Below are positions 1-4,805 of a stretch of 5,038 nucleotides of DNA, piece after piece. The first letter of the stretch is position 1. Each line of letters begins with the position of its first letter. The notes under the pieces are model-generated. The model saw only the letters and a list, made by a program, of their open reading frames with translations. It was not told the origin of the DNA and made no database searches. The position numbers and the translations under genes are program-made. This stretch comes from an uncultured Oxalobacteraceae bacterium (GTDB taxonomy: Bacteria > Pseudomonadota > Gammaproteobacteria > Burkholderiales > Burkholderiaceae): NCBI GenBank assembly GCA_946480015.1, contig CAMLIL010000172.1, positions 1-5,038 of the forward strand, read 5' to 3'.

Positions 1-479
1 TTTTGCACCGGACGGATTTCCTTGATCATCACGCGGGTGGCTTCCTCAGCCTTGCCGGCCAGCCACAGATCGGAGGCCTTGGCAATGGCCGGCATCGCCG
101 CCGCTTCATGTGCCTTGATCTTGGTCAGCAAGCCATTTTCTTCGGCCGAGGCGTCGGTGGCGAACTTGGCGGCCAGCTTTTCTTCCGCTGCGTCGTACTT
201 GCGCGCCAGATCCTTAATCTTGTGCATGTCCTGCTCCATGTCGGCAGGATCGCTCATCAGGGTCAGGATGCGCAGCGAGCTGACGCGGTCGGCCACGTTG
301 GTGCGCATTTCGATCACCAGACGGGTCACCACATTGTTCATGCCGACCACTCGGTCGAGGCGATCCTGGATCTGTCCCATGCGCAGGATGCCCAGAAAGG
401 TCACCACGACCAGGAAAAACAGCACCATGGTGAAGCCCAGTCCAAGGCGGGTGCCGACTTTCATGTTGGATAAATTCAT
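1..479 (-). CDS. Methyl-accepting chemotaxis protein, N-terminal part (truncated by window edge)
   Basis: The minus strand is open from ATG at 479-477 to the window edge, giving 159 residues. The product begins MNLSNMKVGTRLGLGF, a short cytoplasmic tail typical of MCPs, followed by a hydrophobic helix at about residues 13-34. The next 125 or so residues are helical, charged and non-hydrophobic, as expected for a periplasmic four-helix-bundle sensor (4HB_MCP type). TM2, HAMP and the signalling domain lie beyond the window. Known role of the family: an inner-membrane chemoreceptor that controls CheA. The ligand cannot be read from the sequence. ATG at codon 1 was chosen over Met6 because many relatives carry this short pre-KVGTRL extension; the Shine-Dalgarno is weak (GAAGAAA just upstream). 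The gene lies downstream of dusA on the same strand but 365 bp away, with its own apparent promoter (706-735), so it is probably transcribed separately. Confidence 0.9.
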   Translation of the reverse strand, partial: MNLSNMKVGTRLGLGFTMVLFFLVVVTFLGILRMGQIQDRLDRVVGMNNVVTRLVIEMRTNVADRVSSLRILTLMSDPADMEQDMHKIKDLARKYDAAEEKLAAKFATDASAEENGLLTKIKAHEAAAMPAIAKASDLWLAGKAEEATRVMIKEIRPVQ

Positions 480-579
480 ATGGTTTCTTCGTCTAAGTGT
501 CGATTGATCGGACTCGCCCGGAGGTGCTCTGGTGCCGTGCGACGCTGCAACGGCCATCGCTGTGCGCGTGAAGATGCGC

Positions 580-655
580 GTGTTTCCCACAGGATAAATC
601 AATTAGTGACTGCGGATGCAAAAACATTCGATCTTGGTATTGAGTGTTTCCCACA
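580..655. repeat. Two copies of a 12-bp direct repeat in the chemoreceptor leader
   Basis: GTGTTTCCCACA occurs at 580-591 and again at 644-655, 64 bp apart. Read toward the chemoreceptor (minus strand) each copy is TGTGGGAAACAC. Both lie downstream of the putative promoter, so both would be in the untranslated leader RNA. The core GTG-GGAAA-CAC could form a short 3-bp stem presenting GGA in the loop. Confidence 0.55.
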
Positions 656-705
656 AACAACAACATCACTATTTGTTACAACCGGGAACCAAAAGATAAG
701 GATCG

Positions 706-735
706 ATTATAGATTGCTGTTTTGCCGTACAGCAA
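706..735 (-). promoter_or_regulatory. Putative sigma-70-type promoter for the chemoreceptor gene
   Basis: The minus strand reads TTGCTG (735-730), an 18-bp spacer, then a perfect TATAAT (711-706). The -10 box is consensus, while the -35 box matches at only 3 of 6 positions, which fits a promoter that depends on an activator or is controlled by a regulator. Transcription would start near 699 and leave a leader of about 220 nt before the ATG at 479. The -35 box lies inside one arm of the inverted repeat at 723-756. I did not find a clear sigma-28 flagellar promoter in this region, although many MCP genes use one. Confidence 0.5.
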
Positions 736-756
736 GCTTTTATTTGCTGTACGGCA
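723..756. repeat. Perfect 13-bp inverted repeat overlapping the -35 box (candidate operator)
   Basis: The left arm TGCCGTACAGCAA (723-735) and right arm TTGCTGTACGGCA (744-756) are exact reverse complements around an 8-nt centre. Each arm is itself close to a dyad around GTAC (GCYGTACRGC), and the two GTAC centres are 22 bp apart, about two helical turns. No T-run follows on either strand, so an intrinsic terminator is unlikely. Because the arm nearer the gene covers the putative -35 box, binding by a dimeric or tetrameric regulator is a reasonable inference. The regulator is unknown. Confidence 0.6.
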
Positions 757-788
757 TGAAATAGTTTCGTCCGTTGAATTTGGGAGAC

Positions 789-829
789 GCCAAAATGGCA
801 ACAGGCCCGCCTGCAAAGGCTTGCCTGTT
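789..829 (-). terminator. Possible hairpin terminator after dusA (weak)
   Basis: Just past the dusA stop, the minus strand can fold AACAGGC (829-823) with GCCTGTT (806-800), enclosing a second GCCT/AGGC stem. A smaller GCCA-TTT-TGGC hairpin (799-789) follows at once. There is no run of T after either stem, so this is not a textbook intrinsic terminator. It may act as a 3'-end stabiliser or need Rho. Confidence 0.35.
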
Positions 830-844
830 ATGCAAGGTGCATGA

Positions 845-1846
845 TCAAGCGGCCTGGCGCATGCGCGCCGCCGCTTCGAGCAGGAGGTGAGGGTCGCCGG
901 CGGCGAGTTTGCGCGGGTCGGACATGACCTGGCGGAAATTGCGGGCGCCGGGCAAACCGGCCATGATGCCCAGCATGTGGCGGGTGATGCTGTTCAGTTT
1001 CAAGCCGCGCGCCCCGTGCGCGGCCAGTTGCGCGGCGATGTAGGGGATCATCGCGGCGAGCACTTCTTCGCGTGTCTTGACCTCGGCATCGTCCTGGTAG
1101 AAGCGCGTGTCGTACTGCGCCATCGCGTACGGGTTGTGGTACGCCTCGCGCCCTATCATGACCCCGTCGACATGGTCCAGATGCAGCGCAATCTCGTCGC
1201 TGGTCTTGATGCCGCCGTTGATGATGATCTCCAGATCGGGAAAATCCTGCTTGAGCTGGTAGGCCGTGGCGTACTTGAGCGGTGGAATTTCGCGATTTTC
1301 TTTGGGCGACAGGCCTTTCAGAATCGCGTTGCGCGCATGCACTATAAAGGTGCGGCAACCGGCTTCGGCAATGGTACCGACGAAGTCGCGCACGAAGCTG
1401 TACTCCTCGTTCTTGTCGATACCGATGCGGTGCTTGACGGTCACGTCGATGGTGACGGCGTCGCGCATGGCCTTGACGCAATCGGCCACCAGTTGCGGCT
1501 CGGCCATCAGGCACGCGCCGAAGGCGCCCTTCTGCACCCGTTCGGACGGGCAACCGCAATTGAGGTTGATTTCGTCGTAACCCCATTGCTGGCCCAGCCG
1601 GGCGCTGGTGGCCAGGTCGGCCGGATCGGACCCGCCCAGCTGCAGCGCCACCGGATGCTCTTCCTCGTTGAAGCGCAGGTGGCGTTCGACGTCGCCGTAC
1701 ACCAGCGCCCCGGTGGTCACCATTTCGGTGTACAGCCAGGTATGGCGCGTGATGTGACGATGGAAGGCGCGGCAATGGCGGTCGGTCCAGTCCATCATCG
1801 GGGCCACCGACACGGTTCTCGGCGGAAGGGGAGCGGCGCTAGACAT
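845..1846 (-). CDS. dusA: tRNA-dihydrouridine(20/20a) synthase DusA
   Basis: The 333-residue product is a cytoplasmic, FMN-dependent, NADPH-using enzyme that reduces uridine to dihydrouridine in the tRNA D-loop (U20/U20a for DusA). Visible motifs are VAPMMDWTDRHCR (14-26, N-terminal FMN-barrel strand), NLNCGCPSERVQ (94-105, with catalytic Cys99 in the GCPS element), KHRIG (138-142), VHAR (169-172), NGGI (210-213) and GREAY (232-236), the last two typical of phosphate binding in the TIM barrel. The GCPSERVQKGAFGACLM block and the C-terminal helical domain (ITRHMLGIMAGLPGARNFRQ, 287-306) match DusA rather than DusB or DusC. The length fits the family (about 330). The frame stays open upstream to 1987, but I chose ATG 1846 because homology to the family begins with VSVAPMMDWTDRH close after it and the upstream codons look non-coding; its Shine-Dalgarno is weak (AAAGAAAG). 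It is divergent from the curli operon. Confidence 0.95.
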   Translation of the reverse strand: MSSAAPLPPRTVSVAPMMDWTDRHCRAFHRHITRHTWLYTEMVTTGALVYGDVERHLRFNEEEHPVALQLGGSDPADLATSARLGQQWGYDEINLNCGCPSERVQKGAFGACLMAEPQLVADCVKAMRDAVTIDVTVKHRIGIDKNEEYSFVRDFVGTIAEAGCRTFIVHARNAILKGLSPKENREIPPLKYATAYQLKQDFPDLEIIINGGIKTSDEIALHLDHVDGVMIGREAYHNPYAMAQYDTRFYQDDAEVKTREEVLAAMIPYIAAQLAAHGARGLKLNSITRHMLGIMAGLPGARNFRQVMSDPRKLAAGDPHLLLEAAARMRQAA

Positions 1847-2061
1847 ACAGGCTTTCTTTGATCGATTCGGGCATGGCCCGGTTGGAATGCTTTTTCTACC
1901 GAAAGTTTTACGGCAAAAGAGCGAGTTTACAGGAGTTTCTCCGCCCGCGCCCGCATAACGCTGCTTGGCCGGTGTCAAACCGGCCACAAAAGCGCCTCTT
2001 TACACTGAACTTTCGGCCGCACCACCCCTCTCCCTGCCGACTGTTTCCAAGAGGCTTATAT
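1847..2061. other. Divergent intergenic region dusA/csgE
   Basis: This 215-bp region must hold the promoters for dusA (leftward) and the curli operon (rightward). I see no good sigma-70 pair for either. The closest elements are TACACT at 2001-2006 as a weak -10 toward csgE, and a TTGACA on the minus strand (1978-1973) whose downstream sequence lacks a -10 at proper spacing. Small dyads are GGAG-TTT-CTCC (1932-1942) and CGGGC-ATG-GCCCG near 1867-1880. The strongest structure is the palindrome at 1966-1986. Confidence 0.5.
1966..1986. promoter_or_regulatory. Perfect 8-bp inverted repeat upstream of the curli operon
   Basis: TGGCCGGT (1966-1973) and ACCGGCCA (1979-1986) are exact reverse complements around GTCAA. 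The element lies 75 bp upstream of the csgE start, where an operator or activator site for the curli operon could sit. It could also fold as an RNA hairpin if transcribed. No T-run follows in either direction, so it is a poor terminator. The regulatory role is inferred from position only. Confidence 0.45.
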
Positions 2062-2457
2062 ATGTCCCGGCTTTCCCGACTGCTTGGCGCCGCCGCCTGC
2101 CTGGCCGCGCTGCACTGCGCTGCGGCCGGCGAGCCGGGCGACGGCGTCGTCACCACCCAGGCGCTGACCGTTGCCGGTCAGGATTTTTGCCAGTATTTCA
2201 TCGCCGCCTGGCGCGACAAGCCCGACAGCGACCAGTTCAGCCTGGCCATCCGCGAACGCGCCTCGGCGCGCTGGGGCAGCGAGATCACCATCGAGTTTGC
2301 CCAGCGCAAGGTATTCCAGGCGCGGCTGCCGGTGGCGCGCGCGGCCGTGCGCGGCGCCGCCGAACAGGCTGCGGATGTGACTTACGAGGCCGTGCTGGCC
2401 ACCGACCGCCAGCGCAGGCTGATCCGCGACGCCGATCTGGCGCCGGACGAATTCTGA
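2062..2457 (+). CDS. csgE: Curli production assembly/transport protein CsgE
   Basis: The 131-residue periplasmic protein matches the usual CsgE length (129 in E. coli). An N-terminal signal peptide (about residues 1-22, cut after CAAA) precedes the family core. Recognisable CsgE elements are GQDFCQYF (39-46, compare GHDFYRGF in E. coli), the signature ERASARWGSEITI (65-77, compare ERPSARWGSWITI), and the acidic C-terminus DADLAPDEF. Known role: CsgE oligomerises and caps the periplasmic vestibule of CsgG, directing curlin subunits into the channel. ATG 2062 is preceded by GAGG at 2051-2054, seven bases away; the frame is open further upstream to 1858 but that part lacks a signal peptide. A single Cys43 remains in the mature part, so there is no intramolecular disulfide. 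The gene is first of the operon; csgF follows 27 bp later. Confidence 0.93.
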   Translation: MSRLSRLLGAAACLAALHCAAAGEPGDGVVTTQALTVAGQDFCQYFIAAWRDKPDSDQFSLAIRERASARWGSEITIEFAQRKVFQARLPVARAAVRGAAEQAADVTYEAVLATDRQRRLIRDADLAPDEF

Positions 2458-2484
2458 GCTTTTCGCCACCCACCAGGAGCCGCC

Positions 2485-2892
2485 ATGTTGATCCGCCCTT
2501 CCCTCGCGCTATTGCTGCTGGCCGCACCGGCCTGCGCCGGCGACCTGCTGTATATGCCGGTCAACCCCAACTTCGGCGGTTATCCCGCCAACGGCCCGGG
2601 CTTGCTGGCCGGAGCCAGCGCCACCAACAAGCATGACGGCGCGCTGGGGCGCTCGTCGCTCGATCAGTCGCCACTGGCCCAGTTCAATCAGACTCTGGAA
2701 CGCATGGTGCTCGGACAACTTGCCTCGGCCGCCACCTCCAAGCTGACCGGCGCCGATGGCAAACTGCTGCCAGGCACCTTCACCACGGCCAATTTCGTCA
2801 TCAGCGTGCTTGACCTCGGCAACGGCACGCTGCGCATCACCACCACCGACAAGACCACGGGTACCTCCACCACCTTCGAGGTGGCGCAATGA
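2485..2892 (+). CDS. csgF: Curli production assembly/transport protein CsgF
   Basis: The 135-residue product (138 in E. coli) has a signal peptide ending PACA at residue 18. The predicted mature N-terminus, GDLLYMPVNPNFGGYPANG, aligns without gaps to E. coli GTMTFQFRNPNFGGNPNNG, the peptide that threads into the CsgG barrel. The NPNFGG core is fully conserved. The middle (SPLAQFNQTLERMVLGQLAS, 61-80) matches the helical linker, and the C-terminus (TFTTANFVISVLDLGNGTLRITTTDKTTGTSTTFEV) matches the exposed beta domain that helps nucleate curlin at the surface. At mature position 17, which forms the CsgF constriction in E. coli (Asn17), this protein has Ala (residue 35). AGGAG at 2475-2479 lies five bases from the ATG. 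The stop overlaps the csgG start (ATGA), which suggests translational coupling. Confidence 0.93.
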   Translation: MLIRPSLALLLLAAPACAGDLLYMPVNPNFGGYPANGPGLLAGASATNKHDGALGRSSLDQSPLAQFNQTLERMVLGQLASAATSKLTGADGKLLPGTFTTANFVISVLDLGNGTLRITTTDKTTGTSTTFEVAQ

Positions 2893-3731
2893 AGCCGCAC
2901 TGGTGCCTGGGGGCCGCGGCCCTGCTGCTGACCGGGTGCAGCTTCAGCCATCCGCCATCGCAGCCGCGCGCCGATGCCCAGCTGACTCCGGCCAGTCCGG
3001 TCACCCGTGAGCTGCTGAGCTTGCCAGAACCGGCAGGCAAAGTGCCGGTCGCCGTGTACGGCATCCGCGACCAGACCGGCCAGTACCGGGCCGCGCCGGA
3101 CAGCGCATTTTCCACCGCCGTGACCCAGGGCGCTTCCTCGCTGCTGGTCAGGGCGCTGCAGCAGTCGGGCTGGTTCATTCCGGTCGAACGGGAAAACCTG
3201 CAAAACCTGCTCACCGAGCGCAAGATCGTGCGCGCCCTGGAAGCGCCGCCTCCGCCGGGCACCCCGCCCGTGCAATTGCCGCCGCTGCTGGCCGCCGCCG
3301 TGCTGATCGAAGGCGGCATCGTCGCCTTCGAAAGCAATGTGCGCACCGGTGGCGCCGGGGCGCGCTTTCTCGGCGTCGGCCTCAGCACCCAGTACCGGCT
3401 CGACCAGGTCACGGTCAATCTGCGCACCATCGATATCCGCAGCGGCCGCATCCTGCATAGCGTGTCGAGCACCAAGACCATTTATTCCTACGAGCTGCAT
3501 CCGAGCGTGTTCAAGTTCGTCAACGTCAAGGAGCTCCTCGAGGTCGAGGCCGGCATCACCCGCAACGAGCCGGCCCAGCTGTGCGTTGCCGAAGCGATCG
3601 AGGCGGGCGTGATTCACCTGATCGCCCAAGGCATCGCGGACAACAGCTGGACCCTCAAGGATGAGGCCAGCCGCGACCACCCGGTGCTGCGGCGTTACCA
3701 GGCCGCCGTGCTGGCGCAGGGTGGCCGATGA
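2889..3731 (+). CDS. csgG: Curli secretion channel lipoprotein CsgG
   Basis: The 280-residue product is the outer-membrane channel of curli secretion, which assembles in E. coli as a nonamer with a 36-strand barrel. A lipobox LLTGC places the lipidated cysteine at residue 17. Family hallmarks are KVPVAVYGIRDQTGQY (51-66), FSTAVTQGASSLLVRAL (74-90), SGWFIPVERENLQNLLTERKIVRA (93-116), LIEGGIVAFESNVRTGGAGARFLGVG (139-164, first barrel hairpin), TQYRLDQVTVNLRTIDIRSGRIL (167-189), and NEPAQLC (226-232). The constriction loop aligns with E. coli as QFKPYPASNFS versus QYRAAPDSAFS: Phe56 is kept (Phe74 here), while Tyr51 and Asn55 are both alanine (Ala69, Ala73). The start overlaps the csgF stop by four bases, with only a weak Shine-Dalgarno inside csgF. 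The gap to the curlin gene is 80 bp. Confidence 0.95.
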   Translation: MKPHWCLGAAALLLTGCSFSHPPSQPRADAQLTPASPVTRELLSLPEPAGKVPVAVYGIRDQTGQYRAAPDSAFSTAVTQGASSLLVRALQQSGWFIPVERENLQNLLTERKIVRALEAPPPPGTPPVQLPPLLAAAVLIEGGIVAFESNVRTGGAGARFLGVGLSTQYRLDQVTVNLRTIDIRSGRILHSVSSTKTIYSYELHPSVFKFVNVKELLEVEAGITRNEPAQLCVAEAIEAGVIHLIAQGIADNSWTLKDEASRDHPVLRRYQAAVLAQGGR

Positions 3732-3745
3732 GGCGCCGCCCCATA

Positions 3746-3772
3746 CAGGTTCAGTACCTGGGTCGCTGAACC
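3746..3772 (+). promoter_or_regulatory. Two overlapping, mutually exclusive hairpins in the csgG-curlin gap
   Basis: GGTTCAG (3748-3754) pairs exactly with CTGAACC (3766-3772) across an 11-nt loop. An alternative stem, CAGGT (3746-3750) with ACCTG (3756-3760), uses the same left-hand bases, so only one can form at a time. The element sits between the csgG stop and the curlin Shine-Dalgarno (3800-3805), and no T-run follows. A role in mRNA processing, stability or level control between channel and subunit genes is an inference. Confidence 0.4.
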
Positions 3773-3811
3773 GGCTTGCCTGCCCGACCCTGCCTATCCA
3801 AGGAGTCAATC

Positions 3812-4720
3812 ATGAAGCGCTTGCTTTTCACCCCGCTGGCCCTGCTGGCCCTGGCCGGTCCGGCCGCGGCCGTCACCAACGCCACCACCTCGCAGGTCGG
3901 CAGCGGCAACCAGCTGCGGGTCCAGCAGATGGATGTGCCCGGCCTGATCATCGATGCCAGCATCACCCAGGTCGGCAACAACAACCGCGCTGGCAATCCC
4001 TTCACCGGCACCGGGGGCATTCGCCAGCTCAACAGTAATTTCGACGTCATTGCTTCGATCGCCCAGACCGGCAACGGCAACGATGCCAACATCGACCAGA
4101 TCGAAGGCGGTCTCAGCATCTCCAGGATCACCCAGACCGGCAACTACAATGTCGGCAGCATCGTCCAGAACGTCGTGTTTGGCGTTGGGGCGCTGCTGAC
4201 CCAGACCGGCAGCAACAACGTCGCCGTGCTGAACCAGCCGATCGTGGTCGACTTCGAAATCATCGCCAACCAGACCGGCAATGGCAACCGGATCGACGCC
4301 TATCAGAACCTGGCCAGCCATGACGGCGCCCAGATCGACCAGATCGGCAATTACAACGTGGCCACGACGTTCCAGCAGAACGTCGATTTCGCCGGCATCG
4401 ACGTGCGCCAGACCGGGACCGGCAATAACGCCAGCGCCCGCCAGACCGGTTTCGGCACCATCATGGCGCTGACCGTCGAGCAGACCGGGACCTACAACAC
4501 GGCGACGGCCTCCCAGGCCGGCGATGATCTCAGCGGCACCGTGCGCCAGACCGGCAACTTCAATGTGGCCACGCTCAGCCAGACCGGCGACGGCCATACG
4601 GCCAGCATCCTGCAGACCGGCAATGCCAACACCGCGTCGATTACCCAGACCGGCTCGCTGATGATGGCGGCCATTGCCCAGGTCGGCAACAACAACCACG
4701 CCGCGATCGTCCAGCCCTGA
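3812..4720 (+). CDS. Curlin repeat protein (curli amyloid subunit, CsgA/CsgB-like)
   Basis: The 302-residue product is a secreted amyloid subunit. A signal peptide (1-20, ending GPAAA) is followed directly by tandem curlin repeats of the strand-turn-strand type. Twelve Q-x-G-x-x-N-like motifs start at Gln28, 53, 85, 108, 131, 154, 177, 200, 224, 246, 268 and 290, and most repeats have a second Gln 11 residues later (96, 119, 142, 165, 188, 211, 235, 257, 279). E. coli CsgA and CsgB have five repeats, so this subunit is over twice as long. The mature chain has no Cys, Trp or Lys, and 17 acidic residues against 8 Arg. Gly/Asn/Asp-rich turns alternate with Ile/Val/Ala/Ser/Thr strands. Residues 60-75 form a Gly/Pro/Thr-rich insertion in repeat 2. 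A strong AAGGAG (3800-3805) lies six bases before the ATG. Whether it is the major subunit, nucleator or both cannot be told, so I leave the symbol empty. Confidence 0.93.
   Translation: MKRLLFTPLALLALAGPAAAVTNATTSQVGSGNQLRVQQMDVPGLIIDASITQVGNNNRAGNPFTGTGGIRQLNSNFDVIASIAQTGNGNDANIDQIEGGLSISRITQTGNYNVGSIVQNVVFGVGALLTQTGSNNVAVLNQPIVVDFEIIANQTGNGNRIDAYQNLASHDGAQIDQIGNYNVATTFQQNVDFAGIDVRQTGTGNNASARQTGFGTIMALTVEQTGTYNTATASQAGDDLSGTVRQTGNFNVATLSQTGDGHTASILQTGNANTASITQTGSLMMAAIAQVGNNNHAAIVQP
3893..4717 (+). repeat. Degenerate tandem repeat encoding 12 curlin units
   Basis: The DNA shows a recurring core of the form CAGACCGGCAAxxxCAA (for example at 4064, 4133, 4271, 4547 and 4613; CAGGTCGGCAACAACAA twice, near 3968 and 4679). 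Spacing is 69 bp through the middle and 66 bp in the last third, with a 96-bp interval for the second unit. The copies have diverged at the third codon position and in the strands, so this is an old array, not a recent expansion. The extra CAGACCGG cores in the last third mark half-units of about 33 bp. Confidence 0.85.
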
Positions 4721-4737
4721 TGCGGTTGTGCCACACG

Positions 4738-4778
4738 AAAAAGCCCGCCGGCTCCTGTCGGAGGCGGCGGGCTTTTTT
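4738..4778. terminator. Bidirectional intrinsic terminator between curlin gene and typA
   Basis: GCCCGCCG (4743-4750) pairs perfectly with CGGCGGGC (4765-4772). The loop contains a further CTCC/GGAG stem (4752-4755 with 4760-4763). Six T follow on the plus strand (4773-4778), and five A precede (4738-4742), giving a T-run on the minus strand. It therefore fits termination of both the curli operon, 18 bp after its last stop, and the convergent typA transcript. Confidence 0.92.
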
Positions 4779-4805
4779 CACGGCGCCTTGCAGCGCCAGA
4801 GCCGG

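Larger units (their letters stand above)
480..844. other. Intergenic region between dusA 3' end and chemoreceptor 5' end
   Basis: This 365-bp stretch contains no convincing gene. Its middle part (about 590-780) is clearly more AT-rich than the flanking genes. Read toward the chemoreceptor (minus strand) it holds, in order: two small hairpins after the dusA stop (829-789), a perfect 13-bp inverted repeat (756-723), a consensus TATAAT (711-706), and two copies of a 12-bp sequence (655-644 and 591-580). Nearer the gene it also has an 8-bp direct repeat TGCGCGTG at 563-570 and 575-582. An open frame of about 94 codons at 480-764 on the plus strand has atypical composition and no recognisable motif, so I do not call it a gene. 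Confidence 0.7.

Noticed and set aside
723..756. Inverted repeat read as an intrinsic terminator for dusA
   Set aside because: No T-run follows the stem on either strand, and it sits about 90-120 bp past the stop on top of a promoter -35 box.
480..764. Open frame of 94 codons on the plus strand in the intergenic region
   Set aside because: No Shine-Dalgarno, no recognisable motif, Cys/Arg-rich start and irregular composition; it overlaps the promoter and repeats of the chemoreceptor gene.
887..1861. Long plus-strand open frame opposite dusA (324 codons)
   Set aside because: It mirrors the GC-rich codon pattern of dusA, which has full family motifs on the other strand; the translation is His/Gly/Arg-rich with no domain.
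1847..1987. 47-codon N-terminal extension of dusA
   Set aside because: The extension is non-conserved in character, runs through the palindrome at 1966-1986, and the family core starts just after ATG 1846.
2092..2127. Possible lipobox in CsgE (cysteines 13 and 19)
   Set aside because: Residues before Cys19 (ALH) do not fit the lipobox and Cys13 lies too early in the hydrophobic core; a standard signal peptidase I site follows at about residue 22.
3806..4699. Long minus-strand open frame (297 codons) opposite the curlin gene, with repeating AGLG/VAG pattern
   Set aside because: The apparent repeats are the reverse complement of the curlin CAGACCGGCAA repeats; no signal peptide or ribosome binding site supports a separate gene.
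3893..4717. Tandem repeats considered as a CRISPR array or minisatellite
   Set aside because: Repeats are in frame, degenerate at third positions and encode curlin motifs; there are no unique spacers between identical repeats.
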